Notes: generated from the sequence alone by a model not told the origin. A stretch of 64,000 bases of DNA from Cyclobacteriaceae bacterium (GCA_020436165.1 JAGQYI010000076.1:1-64000); one strand, 5' to 3'. Shown: positions 29,861 to 39,011, counted from the first letter of the stretch. Numbers and translations: made by a program.

Positions 29861-30343
29861 TCAGGGATTATTTCTGAGTTTATTTAAAAGTGTAGTTTGG
29901 TTGAGATGATGAACATAGGGCGTATAATCTATTCCCTTTTTTAGGATGTAATCCGTAATAAGCTCCTTTACATAATTTATCAAATTGGTTTGGTTCCAGG
30001 GTTTTTCTATATACCTATCTATGGCTGCATTATTGATTGCATTGATCGTATCCTGATGAGTGGCGAGCCCCGTAAGCAAAATTTTCTTGGTAGATTCAAA
30101 CCGTGGATCTTCATTCATTTCGATAAGAAAATCCACTCCGCTTTTACCGGGCATTATATGATCTGAAATAATGAGAGCCACATAATCACCTTCACTATCC
30201 AGTGTTTCCATCAACTCCCCGGCTTCATCTGCAGAATCGCATTCTTCAATCATAAAGGTGTCTTCAAATGTGGCAAGATCCCTGGCTATTGCTTCAAGTA
30301 CCTCGCGCTGATCCTCAATAATTACAATAACAATTTTTTCCAT
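29861..30343 (-). CDS. Stand-alone receiver-domain response regulator
   Basis: A 160-residue CheY-like receiver without output domain. Acidic residues Glu10 and Asp11, phospho-acceptor Asp61 (LIISDHIMPGKSG), Thr91 (LLTGLA) and Lys114 (YIEKPW) are all present, so phosphorylation should be intact. The C-terminal 35 residues (KGIDYTPYVHHLNQTT) extend beyond the receiver and have no recognised domain. It lies two bases after the histidine kinase gene and should be its partner. With no DNA-binding domain, it probably acts by protein interaction or passes the phosphate on. Confidence 0.88.
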   Translation of the reverse strand: MEKIVIVIIEDQREVLEAIARDLATFEDTFMIEECDSADEAGELMETLDSEGDYVALIISDHIMPGKSGVDFLIEMNEDPRFESTKKILLTGLATHQDTINAINNAAIDRYIEKPWNQTNLINYVKELITDYILKKGIDYTPYVHHLNQTTLLNKLRNNP

Positions 30344-30345
30344 AA

Positions 30346-31695
30346 TCAGATTTTTTTGGGGAGTTGAACAATAAAACTTGTACGACCGGGCTGGCTGGAT
30401 ACCGATACTGCGCCCTGATAGCTTTCAACTATTTTTTTAAGAATGGAAAGCCCAAGGCCAAGCCCAAATGAAAGCCCATCTACCTTGGTAGTTACATTTG
30501 GCTGGAAAATTCTTGGCAAAAGATCTGCACTTATTCCGGGTCCATTATCGGTAATGCAAACATTATAGGTTTTATTTTCTTCCCATGTTTTTATTTCAAT
30601 TTCAGGCTGCTGTGTTTTTTCATGTTTCAAGCTCTCGCATGCATTTTTTATAAGATTTACCCATACCTGAACTAAATCACCGGGGTTTGCAAGCAATTTA
30701 CCCTCTACCTCTGTTACAATGCTTAGCTTAATACCTAAAAGCATGTTTTTGGTCAAAGACAATGCCTCCCGAATAGTTTCATTGATATCAGTTTCAACCA
30801 AGGTGATTTTTTGTGTGTTTCCCAACTCGCGCACCGACTTAACCACGTGCGCAGCTTGTGTGGAAGCGACATTCATATCATGCAACGACACCCCGGTGTC
30901 GATTAAAAACTGGATGGGCTTAAACTCATGCAATCCGGATTTAAGCAACTGTTCAATTTGCTCGTTTTCAACGTTTGCCTTTGCCAACTGCTTAGCAATA
31001 CGGGCAGATAGTTTATACTTTTGCTCAATTTCTTTTCGCCTTTCCCTTATAAAAGAACTGGAATGCCGTTGCCCACGCTCCAGGCTCTTGGTAAAGAATG
31101 AAAACAAACCGGGTTCTTTTAACTCAAAATACTCCTTAAGACTCTGTGCAAGCAATTCAGTATTTCGATGAACTACTCCAATGGCATTATTTAGTTCATG
31201 GGCAATACCGGCTGCCAATTGGCCCAAAGTAGACATTTTCTCTGTTTCAGCGAGTTTTTTCATGGCCGCTTGTCGTTCCAGGCTCATTTGGCCTGCCAGC
31301 AATTGACGCAGATAAATCTCGTTTACTACAACTGGTAAAAAATGCTGAGCAAAATCAGGACTTGCAACAGCTGCTTGTGAGTGGTCTATATAGCCCAAAA
31401 CGGTATCTTCAGCTGCTACTACTGTGGAATAACTTTTATGCTCGCTACTGAAAAAGCTATATACACCAACAAACATATCGTTAGAGCTATTGAATATCTC
31501 AAAGAGTTCGCCATGTTCATCTTCGATATACCCCTTTAGCACACCCTTGCAAATAAGATACAGCTTGTCATTATATGAATTCGGACGTAAAAGCACCTCG
31601 CCCTTTTTCAGGTAAATACGTTTGGCATCATCGTTGAAATATTTCGATTTCAACCATCCAACATCTCTGCTTTTTTGAAACCAGCTCTTATCCAT
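30346..31695 (-). CDS. Soluble histidine kinase with N-terminal cNMP-binding-like sensor domain
   Basis: A 449-residue kinase with no membrane segment. The N-terminus (about residues 25-130) is a CRP/cyclic-nucleotide-binding-type beta roll (LKKGEVLLRPNSYNDKLYLI, ICKGVLKGYI), but the phosphate-binding cassette lacks the usual PRxA sequence. Then come the H-box TLGQLAAGIAHELNN with the phospho-His, a coiled-coil dimerisation helix, and an HATPase_c domain with N-box NLIKNACESL, G1 DNGPGIS and G2 FGLGLGLSI. I start it at the ATG 31695, whose A is shared with the stop codon of the transporter gene (TAATG); an upstream in-frame start at 31761 would lie inside that gene. Confidence 0.88.
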   Translation of the reverse strand: MDKSWFQKSRDVGWLKSKYFNDDAKRIYLKKGEVLLRPNSYNDKLYLICKGVLKGYIEDEHGELFEIFNSSNDMFVGVYSFFSSEHKSYSTVVAAEDTVLGYIDHSQAAVASPDFAQHFLPVVVNEIYLRQLLAGQMSLERQAAMKKLAETEKMSTLGQLAAGIAHELNNAIGVVHRNTELLAQSLKEYFELKEPGLFSFFTKSLERGQRHSSSFIRERRKEIEQKYKLSARIAKQLAKANVENEQIEQLLKSGLHEFKPIQFLIDTGVSLHDMNVASTQAAHVVKSVRELGNTQKITLVETDINETIREALSLTKNMLLGIKLSIVTEVEGKLLANPGDLVQVWVNLIKNACESLKHEKTQQPEIEIKTWEENKTYNVCITDNGPGISADLLPRIFQPNVTTKVDGLSFGLGLGLSILKKIVESYQGAVSVSSQPGRTSFIVQLPKKI

Positions 31696-33122
31696 TACAC
31701 AAAATTTACGAGTTTCAAAATGGTTAATAATAGGAAAACAAGCCCCAACCCAATAAAACACATGATTACACCCAACTTGGCCATATCTTTGGTTTCAATC
31801 TCGCCTGTAGCATGTGCCAATGCATTGGGTGGTGTACTTATGGGTAGAGCCAACCCCAACGATGCCGAAAGTGCCACTCCCAGAATAATAACTTTGCTCC
31901 CACCCAAATCCTGTAAGGCGGGCATGGAGGTACCAAGAGCAGCAATAAGTGGCAACAGCAAGTTAGCAGTAGCTGTATTTGACATAAAGTTGGCCATTAA
32001 CGCAGCTACAAAAGAAGCCAAGGCAATTACGAGATAAGCAGATAATTCGCCAAACGGTATAGCGTTTATTATATGTGCAGCCAATCCTGTTTTATCTAAC
32101 GCCAGGCCAAGAGCAATACCTCCGGATACCAGCCAAAGCACATCCCAGCTGATTTTCTTAATGTCTTCCTTGGTGATGATATTGAAACTTAGAAATACAG
32201 CTACCGGTATCATGGCCACAACGTAGGAGTTCATCCCATGAATAAAGTCCGTTAACCAAAGTAGAACCGTTAGAATAAAAGTTGCATAAACGATTAAGGC
32301 TTTGGGTGTTTTAAGAAATTTGCCTTTTATGGAAAGGTTGATTTCAATATTCTTCATGGGATAAAAAAAAAGAATAAGTACCCATGAAATGATTAGCGCC
32401 ACAAGTACAAAGGGCACCCCAAAAGACATCCATTGACCAAAACTTATGTAATCTGAACCATTTAGATATTTAAGAGCCAGGGCATTGGGTGGGGTACCAA
32501 TGGGTGTTCCTATTCCACCGATATTAGCTGCCATTGGAATACTAAGTGCAAATGCAGTTCGTATTTTGCTACCCGACTCAAATGAAGCAAGCACCGGTAC
32601 CAACAACGAAAGCATCATTGCGGTGGTAGCGGTATTGCTCATGAACATTGAAAAGATAGCTGTTATGAGCATTAATCCCATCATCACCCATTGAGGTTTG
32701 TTACCAAAAGGGCTTAAAAGAACCCGGGCCAGGTTTTGATCAAGACGGTATTTTGTAGCAGCCATTGCCAGAAAAAAACCTCCCAAAAACAATAATATGA
32801 TGGGTGAGGCCATGGTAGCCATTATTTCTTTGTAAGACATCAATATGCCAAAGTCATCTCCCTCTCCTTTTAACCAAACAATTCCTTTATCTGATAACAC
32901 CACCAATTCCAGAACAATAATTAAAATGGAAGTTGCATAAATTGGGATTGGCTCCAATATCCAAAACAAAGCAGCCATTACAAAGAGCGCTATCACTCGA
33001 TGTTCAGTGGTAGTTAAATTTTCAAGGGGCATCCAACTGGTTGGCAGTAATGCAATTAGGATTGGCACTAATAAAATAGCAACTATTTTTAAGACCTTTT
33101 TCAGGTCAGATTGGGAGCCCAT
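31695..33122 (-). CDS. DASS/SLC13-family anion (dicarboxylate) symporter
   Basis: A 475-residue inner-membrane protein with around 11-12 hydrophobic segments, of the divalent anion:Na+ symporter family (INDY/VcINDY type). The two SNT motifs of the family are visible: FMSNTATTAMML in the first half and FMSNTATANLLLP in the second, each with the hairpin-forming PIGTPPNALA or PISTPPNALA stretch. Typical substrates are C4-dicarboxylates, citrate or sulfate. It is the first gene of an operon with a kinase, receiver and porin, so uptake could be sensed or controlled by the same system. The neighbouring divergent PEP carboxykinase gene fits C4-acid metabolism. Confidence 0.9.
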   Translation of the reverse strand: MGSQSDLKKVLKIVAILLVPILIALLPTSWMPLENLTTTEHRVIALFVMAALFWILEPIPIYATSILIIVLELVVLSDKGIVWLKGEGDDFGILMSYKEIMATMASPIILLFLGGFFLAMAATKYRLDQNLARVLLSPFGNKPQWVMMGLMLITAIFSMFMSNTATTAMMLSLLVPVLASFESGSKIRTAFALSIPMAANIGGIGTPIGTPPNALALKYLNGSDYISFGQWMSFGVPFVLVALIISWVLILFFYPMKNIEINLSIKGKFLKTPKALIVYATFILTVLLWLTDFIHGMNSYVVAMIPVAVFLSFNIITKEDIKKISWDVLWLVSGGIALGLALDKTGLAAHIINAIPFGELSAYLVIALASFVAALMANFMSNTATANLLLPLIAALGTSMPALQDLGGSKVIILGVALSASLGLALPISTPPNALAHATGEIETKDMAKLGVIMCFIGLGLVFLLLTILKLVNFV

Positions 33123-33164
33123 AACAACGGTATATTTAGGTTACAACTAATGTTCAAATCGGTG

Positions 33165-33172
33165 CAAACGTA
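33165..33172 (-). promoter_or_regulatory. Candidate -7 promoter element of the SLC13-kinase-porin operon
   Basis: TACGTTTG on the minus strand is an exact match to TAnnTTTG, 43 bases upstream of the transporter ATG. No TTG lies at the usual 17-23 base distance upstream, so the promoter is only half supported. Confidence 0.35.
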
Positions 33173-33195
33173 TACCAGTATAAAGGCTTTTATAA

Positions 33196-33225
33196 TTGTC
33201 AAAATCATAGTTAAAACTGATTTTG
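33196..33225 (+). promoter_or_regulatory. Candidate promoter of pckA
   Basis: TTG (33196-33198) is followed after 19 bases by TGATTTTG (33218-33225), which differs from the TAnnTTTG consensus at one base. Transcription would start near 33232, leaving a 5' leader of about 60 bases. Confidence 0.35.
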
Positions 33226-33291
33226 GTCATAAATTGAGGTAATTCATTCGTCTTTCTTTGTCTGTGATTTACAACACATAACTGTTACAAA

Positions 33292-34905
33292 ATGAAGGAT
33301 ACAAATTTAAAATCCCTGATGGAGGACCTTATTGGTCTCGGATTAACAAATGTTAAAGGCGTGCTATGGAATTTGAACCAGGCGGAGCTAACTATGGAAG
33401 CCATTAAAAATGGAGAAGGTGTGCTAACAGACACCGGAGCTTTAATGTGTGACACCGGTAAATTTACCGGCCGCTCTCCAAAAGACAGATTCATAGTTAG
33501 AGATGAGATTACCGAAGACAAAGTTTGGTGGGGCGATATCAACATCCCATTTGATGAAGAAAAATTTGATCAGTTGTATAATAAAATGATAGCTGCACTT
33601 GGCATGAAACGCTTGTACGTTCGCGATGCCTTTGCAGGTGCTGACCCAAATTACAGAATCAAATTAAGAGTGATTGATACACAAGCATGGCATAACCTGT
33701 TTTGCTACAACATGTTTATCCGTCCGGAAAAAGAAGATTTGAAAGACTTTCATCCTGATTTTACGATTCTGGCCGTGCCTGAATTCATGGCCAACCCTGA
33801 AATTGACGGAACCCGTCAATCTAACTTTGCCATCATCAACTTCAAGCGCAGAATTATTTTGGTAGGTGGCACTGGATATACCGGTGAAACCAAAAAAGGA
33901 ATTTTCAGCGTTCTTAATTTCTTATTGCCAGACCGCGAACATGTTCTTCCTATGCACTGCAGCGCCAACATGGGCGATGATGGCGATACTGCCATTTTCT
34001 TTGGCCTTTCAGGAACAGGTAAAACCACTCTTTCTGCAGACCCTAATCGAAGATTAATAGGTGATGACGAACATGGCTGGACCGAAAACGGAATATTCAA
34101 CTTTGAAGGTGGATGCTACGCAAAAGTGATAGATCTTTCAAGAGAAAAAGAGCCTGAAATATGGGATGCTATTAAGTTTGGGGCCATTTTGGAAAACACC
34201 AGATTTTATCCGGGAACCAATGTGGTTAATTACGAAGATGACACAGTAACTGAAAATACGCGTGTTTCTTATCCATTGCATCATATAAAAAATGCGGCAC
34301 AACCAAGCAGAGGCAATGTTCCCAAGAATATATTCTTCCTTACATGCGATGCCTATGGCGTACTGCCTCCTATTTCAAAACTGGATGTTGGACAAGCCAT
34401 GTATCATTTTATTTCAGGATATACGGCAAAAGTTGCAGGAACAGAAGCGGGCATAACTGAACCGGTTGCTGCATTCTCTGCTTGTTTTGGAGCTCCATTT
34501 ATGCCATTACACCCAACCAAATACGCTGAATTGCTTGGCGAAAAAATGATTAATCACAATGTGAACATCTGGTTGATTAATACCGGATGGACAGGTGGTG
34601 CCTATGGTGTGGGTAGCAGAATTAAATTGAGATTTACCAGAGCCATGATTACGGCAGCCCTGGAAGGTGAACTGGATAATGAAGCAATGGAACTACATCC
34701 TGTGTTTGGGCTTAATATGGTAAAAAGAGTACCCGGAGTACCCAAAGACATAATGAACCCCAGAGAAGCCTGGGAAAATAAAGAAGCATACGATGAGCAA
34801 GCCGATAAATTGGCAACCATGTTTGTTAAAAACTTCCGCAAATACGAAGAATTTGCAAGTGAAGCTATAATGAGTGGTTCTCCAAAAACAATGGACTTGG
34901 TGTAA
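33292..34905 (+). CDS. pckA: Phosphoenolpyruvate carboxykinase (ATP)
   Basis: A 537-residue cytoplasmic enzyme that converts oxaloacetate and ATP to PEP, CO2 and ADP in gluconeogenesis (or the reverse in CO2-fixing metabolism). The P-loop FFGLSGTGKTTLSADPNR (around residues 237-254), GDDEHGW, the kinase-2-like NFEGGCYAKVIDL and the SGYTAKVAGTEAG and GAPFMPLHP segments are all typical of the ATP-dependent family, and the length is right (about 530-540). It is followed by a strong terminator and seems to be a single-gene unit, divergent from the dicarboxylate transporter operon. Confidence 0.96.
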   Translation: MKDTNLKSLMEDLIGLGLTNVKGVLWNLNQAELTMEAIKNGEGVLTDTGALMCDTGKFTGRSPKDRFIVRDEITEDKVWWGDINIPFDEEKFDQLYNKMIAALGMKRLYVRDAFAGADPNYRIKLRVIDTQAWHNLFCYNMFIRPEKEDLKDFHPDFTILAVPEFMANPEIDGTRQSNFAIINFKRRIILVGGTGYTGETKKGIFSVLNFLLPDREHVLPMHCSANMGDDGDTAIFFGLSGTGKTTLSADPNRRLIGDDEHGWTENGIFNFEGGCYAKVIDLSREKEPEIWDAIKFGAILENTRFYPGTNVVNYEDDTVTENTRVSYPLHHIKNAAQPSRGNVPKNIFFLTCDAYGVLPPISKLDVGQAMYHFISGYTAKVAGTEAGITEPVAAFSACFGAPFMPLHPTKYAELLGEKMINHNVNIWLINTGWTGGAYGVGSRIKLRFTRAMITAALEGELDNEAMELHPVFGLNMVKRVPGVPKDIMNPREAWENKEAYDEQADKLATMFVKNFRKYEEFASEAIMSGSPKTMDLV

Positions 34906-34932
34906 GCATTTAGTCTTTAGTTCATGGTAAAA

Positions 34933-34957
34933 GGGGAAGCAAATACTTCCCCTTTTT
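34933..34957 (+). terminator. Rho-independent terminator after pckA
   Basis: GGGGAAG (34933-34939) pairs with CTTCCCC (34946-34952) around a CAAATA loop, followed by five T. The hairpin is almost the same sequence as the one at 27056-27079. Confidence 0.85.
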
Positions 34958-35165
34958 ATTGTTGTAAAGAAAGCTTAATAGGTTATTTAAATCAGAATTA
35001 TCAAAATTCTAATCAGTGGTCATTCTTTTATTAATATATAGAAATTCATAGCCTCTTTCATAGAAATTTAACCTCATTAATAACCAAAAACGATTACCTT
35101 TCCGGCACCAAATTCAAACACCAGGAGAGACATTTGTAGTTTAATCTTTAATTTAAAATCGTCTC

Positions 35166-36170
35166 ATGAGAGTTGCTGTTTTCAGTACCAAACCTTACGA
35201 CAAACACTACCTTGATTTAGCCAATAGTGGCCAAGATCACGAGTTTGTTTATTTTGAATCTTCACTACGTCTTAAATCATTGCGGCTGGCAGAAAACTTT
35301 GATGCCGTTTGTGTCTTTGTAAATGACCTTATTTCTGAAGAGGTTATCAAAGGGCTTGCCGAACAAGGGGTTAAACTGCTTGTTTTGCGCTGTGCAGGCT
35401 TTAATAATGTGGATATAGAAAGTGCAGATAACTATGGAATTCGCGTGTTACGGGTGCCATCCTACTCACCTACTGCCGTTGCAGAGCACACTGTAGCCTT
35501 GATAATGACACTCAACCGTAAAACCCACAAAGCCTATAACCGTGTACGGGAAGGTAATTTTTCTATTGAACGTCTTACTGGCTTTGAGCTTTCCAACAAA
35601 ACAGTGGGCATTATTGGTACCGGACGAATTGGAGCTTCCTTTGCTAGAATCATGAATGGGTTTGGCAGTAAGGTAATAGCGTATGACCAATTCCCTAATG
35701 AATCGTTACAAAACATTTTAGAATATGCACCAATGGAAGAAGTTTTTAAACAAGCCGATGTTTTATCATTACATTGCCCTCTTACCCCGGAAACCTTTCA
35801 CCTGATCAATAAAGATTCCCTTCAGTTAATGAAGAAGGGTGTAATGATAGTAAATACAAGCAGAGGTAAGCTAATTGATACTGAGGCAGTAATCAATGGA
35901 CTTAAAGAAGGTAAGGTTGGCTACCTGGGTATTGACGTATATGAACAGGAAGAACGGTTGTTTTTTAAAGATTTATCTGAAAGTATAATACTGGATGATA
36001 AGATTATGCGATTGATGACTTTCCCAAATGTGCTGATAACTGCACATCAGGCATACTTTACGGATAATGCACTCACCCAAATAGCAAATACAACCGTTCA
36101 AAACCTAACCGGTTTTGAAAAAGGAATACTACCTGAACAAAATGAGGTTACGCTTGAAATGGTGCATTAA
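35166..36170 (+). CDS. D-2-hydroxyacid dehydrogenase, D-lactate dehydrogenase-like
   Basis: A 334-residue NAD-dependent D-isomer-specific dehydrogenase, most like fermentative D-lactate dehydrogenase (pyruvate to D-lactate). The Rossmann motif GIIGTGRIGASFA lies near residues 147-159. The catalytic triad is visible: Arg in NTSRGKLID, Glu in DVYEQEE and His in ITAHQAYFTDNA. The N-terminal MRVAVFSTKPYDKHYL and RCAGFNNVD stretches are characteristic of LdhA rather than of glycerate or phosphoglycerate dehydrogenases. It is preceded by about 200 bases of AT-rich DNA and the pckA terminator, so it has its own promoter, not clearly recognisable. Confidence 0.88.
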   Translation: MRVAVFSTKPYDKHYLDLANSGQDHEFVYFESSLRLKSLRLAENFDAVCVFVNDLISEEVIKGLAEQGVKLLVLRCAGFNNVDIESADNYGIRVLRVPSYSPTAVAEHTVALIMTLNRKTHKAYNRVREGNFSIERLTGFELSNKTVGIIGTGRIGASFARIMNGFGSKVIAYDQFPNESLQNILEYAPMEEVFKQADVLSLHCPLTPETFHLINKDSLQLMKKGVMIVNTSRGKLIDTEAVINGLKEGKVGYLGIDVYEQEERLFFKDLSESIILDDKIMRLMTFPNVLITAHQAYFTDNALTQIANTTVQNLTGFEKGILPEQNEVTLEMVH

Positions 36171-36286
36171 AGTTTATGGTGTATTTTGCAATGGTTTAGG
36201 ATTAGTAACATCAACTATTCAACAGATAAAGCTTATTCTACTGGTGAAAAAAACGATAATACCCATATAAAACAGATATTCAAAAT

Positions 36287-37060
36287 ATGAAAAATCGCGC
36301 GCTTATTGTTTTAGCATTGATTTATTTTCTTAGTTCACATAGTGTTATGGCACAAGTTCCTTCCAGGTTTGAGTACAAAAAATTTGTTGGTAAAAATGGC
36401 GACACACTTAACTACAGGTTACTTGGTCCCGACTACAACTTATCTCGTAAGTACCCACTTGTAATTTTCTTACATGGTTCTGGTGAAAGAGGCAGTGATA
36501 ATGAAGCGCAGCTAAAATGGGGAGTACAAAATTTTGCAACGGATGAAAACATGACGAAGTATCCGGCCATTGTAATTGCACCGCAATGCCCTGAAAACGA
36601 AAGATGGCAAAACGTTTCAGATTGGAAAAACCCTGAAAAGATCAAATTTTTAGATACGCCATCTAAATCTATGGAACTTGTTATTGAATTAATACATAAG
36701 ACCATCAAGGACTACCCCATTGATACAAACAGAATCTATATTACCGGTCTGTCTATGGGTGGGTACGGAACCTACGATGCAATGATCAGAAATCCTGAAT
36801 TATTTGCAGCTGCAGTGCCTGTTTGTGGAGGCGCTGATACCTCAAAAGCTGCCTCTATTGCCCACATACCCATGTGGATATTCCATGGTGCGGAAGACCC
36901 TTCAGTTAGCTCCCAGTTCTCGATTAATATGGTTGAAGCATTGGAAAAGGCAGGAGCGCATCCCGGTTTCACTTTGTACCCTGAAGTAGGGCACTTTTCC
37001 TGGCTTCATGCGTACAGCGATCCCTTAATGATGGAATGGTTGTTCAGGCAACACAAGTAA
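36287..37060 (+). CDS. Secreted alpha/beta-hydrolase (esterase/phospholipase-like)
   Basis: A 257-residue alpha/beta-hydrolase with signal peptide (cleavage after VMAQ, about residue 22), so periplasmic or surface-exposed. Oxyanion region VIFLHGSGERG, nucleophile elbow GLSMGGYGTYD (Ser near residue 155), acid Asp in FHGAEDPSV and His in VGHFSWLHA complete a canonical catalytic triad. The fold is that of the prolyl-oligopeptidase/phospholipase-carboxylesterase group related to PHB depolymerase-like and feruloyl esterase proteins. Carbohydrate or small-ester hydrolysis is likely, but the substrate is not known. It converges on the SpoIIE-phosphatase gene. Confidence 0.85.
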   Translation: MKNRALIVLALIYFLSSHSVMAQVPSRFEYKKFVGKNGDTLNYRLLGPDYNLSRKYPLVIFLHGSGERGSDNEAQLKWGVQNFATDENMTKYPAIVIAPQCPENERWQNVSDWKNPEKIKFLDTPSKSMELVIELIHKTIKDYPIDTNRIYITGLSMGGYGTYDAMIRNPELFAAAVPVCGGADTSKAASIAHIPMWIFHGAEDPSVSSQFSINMVEALEKAGAHPGFTLYPEVGHFSWLHAYSDPLMMEWLFRQHK

Positions 37061-37078
37061 CGACTTGATCTTGCCCTT

Positions 37079-37810
37079 TTAAAGCTCCACGGCCAATAAT
37101 AACATATCATCAAGTTGTTCTTGTTCTCCAAGCCATTCAGTCATTATTCGATCAAAATCGCCAACAAAAGCATTGATGCCTTTCCCTTTTTCGAGCAATT
37201 CCACCAAGCGCTTGCTCAAGAACTTTTTACCCTCCGGCCCTCCAAACTGATCCACAATGCCATCCGTAAAAAAAACGAATGAATCGCCCTCATCAGCGCT
37301 GAAACGATGCACTGTAAAATCAGGTTCATGCTGCTGGTCCCCTCCTATAGAAAACCTGTCTCCTTTGATCAGCTTTACTTCTTCAGCATGTTTTAAAAGC
37401 ATTGATCTCTTGGCACCGGAAAAAGTTAGCTGTCGTGAAGCTTTATCCCAGACACTAACCGCTACATCCATTCCATCCTTTAAGGTGTTGTTCAACCTGG
37501 ATTGGCCCAAACCTTCCTTTACTTTTTTGTTCAATAGGGTAAGGATTTCATCCGGTTCACAAATTTTCTCTTCAGAGATTATCTGACGAAGTAAACCGGT
37601 GCCCAAAACGCTTAAAAAAGCCCCGGGAACCCCATGACCGGTGCCGTCTGCCAAAACCAATACTACTTTTGAACCAACCATTTCTACCCAGTAAAAATCG
37701 CCACTAACTACATTACTGGGTCTGTAAAACAAATAGGCATTTGTGAAAACAGATTTCAATGCATTAAAAGAAGGAAGAATAGCTTCCTGAATACCTTTTG
37801 CATATTCCAC
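37079..37810 (-). CDS. SpoIIE/PP2C-type phosphatase domain, 3' part of a frameshifted gene
   Basis: A 243-residue reading frame holding a complete SpoIIE-type Ser/Thr phosphatase domain: SGDFYWVE with the metal-binding Asp, VLADGTGHGVPGAFLS, FFTDGIVDQFG and the C-terminal DDMLLLAVEL. These are the conserved Asp and Gly residues of PP2C-like enzymes that act on anti-anti-sigma or other phosphoproteins. The frame starts with MEYAKGIQEAILPS only because a GTG falls there. Upstream in the same frame it reads on as NQTIQQQNKEILDSVEYAKG, the usual linker of TPR-SpoIIE sensors. It therefore belongs to the 37812-39011 gene, separated by a frameshift at the A8 run (37851-37858). Confidence 0.85.
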   Translation of the reverse strand: MEYAKGIQEAILPSFNALKSVFTNAYLFYRPSNVVSGDFYWVEMVGSKVVLVLADGTGHGVPGAFLSVLGTGLLRQIISEEKICEPDEILTLLNKKVKEGLGQSRLNNTLKDGMDVAVSVWDKASRQLTFSGAKRSMLLKHAEEVKLIKGDRFSIGGDQQHEPDFTVHRFSADEGDSFVFFTDGIVDQFGGPEGKKFLSKRLVELLEKGKGINAFVGDFDRIMTEWLGEQEQLDDMLLLAVEL

Positions 37811-37811
37811 G

Positions 37812-39011
37812 CTATCCAGTATTTCTTTGTTTTGCTGCTGAATTGTCTGGTTTTTTTTGCTGAAGTATGAAATTGGCTTTGGCCTTGAACTGATATCTGT
37901 AAAACAAAAAGGTAAGCAGCAAGAATATTACAGTAGCCAAACCTGTGGCAATGTAAAACTTCAATTCATCCACTTTGGCTTGCGCACTTAAAACCGATAT
38001 TTCCTGCTCCTTATTTTTTATTTGATAACTGGTCTCAATAGCGTACATCTTTTGAGCAGATTCTTCCCGGAAAAGTGAGTCTTGTAAAATAGTATACTGC
38101 CTACCATGTTTTAGCGCTTCGCTCAAATTGCCTTGTGCTTCAAAAACCTCCTCCAAACCTTTATAGCAGTCCCTTTGAATTGATTTGGCGCCAATCTTTT
38201 TGGCAAGCTCCAAAGAAGTAAAGAAATGCTCCTTTGCTTTTTCGTAAAGCCCTCTTTTAAAGTCAATTTCACCAATTTCATTATAATAGTATGCAAGGGC
38301 ATAATCGTTGTCCGGAATATTTCTAAAATATGCAAGAGCACCTTCAAGATAGAAAGACGCTGAATCGAGCTGATTATCTTTTTGAAATATTTCACCCAAT
38401 GTGCCTTTGTTATAAGCTAAAGACAGGCTATCTGAAAACAATCTATCGATGGCCATTGCCTCTTGCAAATAATAGAAGGCCGAGTCGTACTTACCTATTC
38501 TTCCATAGGTAATTGCAATATTACCCAAAGTGGCCGATTGAGTACTATCTCCACTCCGGGCTCCCAACTCAATAGATTCCTTAAAATATTTTATAGCCAG
38601 GTCTTCCTGCTTAAGGTTACTGTAATTAAGTCCTATGTTATTCAGAAGCTTTCCTTCCACAAGAATGTCTCGGTTTTCACTTTCCATTGATATTTTAACC
38701 GCTTCCAAAAAATGTTCATTGCATTTAGCCGCATCTCCTAATCTGGAATAAACAATCGCCATTCTGTTATGAGCATTCTGTATGTCCGACTCATCACCAA
38801 ATTCTTTCGCCAGAGCTAATCCTTCTTTGGCATAATCCAGTGACTTAAACAGGTTATCATTCGTATAATATTTGCTTAACTCAAGAACAGTTTGCAACCT
38901 ATCCATGCCAGTTTGATGTTCGTAGGCATAAAGTAAACTATCCAGGGTACTTTGAGCGTTAATTCTAAATGAAGAGGTAAAAAACAAAACGAACAATGCA
39001 ACGTACCTCAT
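37812..39011 (-). CDS. TPR-repeat sensor with transmembrane helix, 5' part of a frameshifted gene
   Basis: A 399-residue N-terminal piece: signal peptide (about residues 1-19), roughly seven TPR-like repeats (for example EDLAIKYFKESIELGARSGD and YEKAKEHFFTSLELAKKIGA), a membrane helix (FYIATGLATVIFLLLTFLFY, about residues 353-372) and a short cytoplasmic linker that runs into the wrong frame at the A8 run, ending as KKPDNSAAKQRNTG. Deleting one A from the run restores a continuous TPR-TM-coil-SpoIIE phosphatase of about 640 residues, a common Bacteroidota architecture of periplasmic TPR sensor and cytoplasmic phosphatase output. The full gene is 37079-39011. Whether it is a real pseudogene, a slippage-regulated gene or a sequence error is open. 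Confidence 0.85.
   Translation of the reverse strand: MRYVALFVLFFTSSFRINAQSTLDSLLYAYEHQTGMDRLQTVLELSKYYTNDNLFKSLDYAKEGLALAKEFGDESDIQNAHNRMAIVYSRLGDAAKCNEHFLEAVKISMESENRDILVEGKLLNNIGLNYSNLKQEDLAIKYFKESIELGARSGDSTQSATLGNIAITYGRIGKYDSAFYYLQEAMAIDRLFSDSLSLAYNKGTLGEIFQKDNQLDSASFYLEGALAYFRNIPDNDYALAYYYNEIGEIDFKRGLYEKAKEHFFTSLELAKKIGAKSIQRDCYKGLEEVFEAQGNLSEALKHGRQYTILQDSLFREESAQKMYAIETSYQIKNKEQEISVLSAQAKVDELKFYIATGLATVIFLLLTFLFYRYQFKAKANFILQQKKPDNSAAKQRNTG

Noticed and set aside
37851-37858. A -1 programmed frameshift at the A-run (A AAA AAC type slippery site)
   Set aside because: The downstream frame needs one base removed (or two added), so a -1 slip would enter the wrong frame. Only +1 slippage, transcriptional slippage or a sequence error fits.
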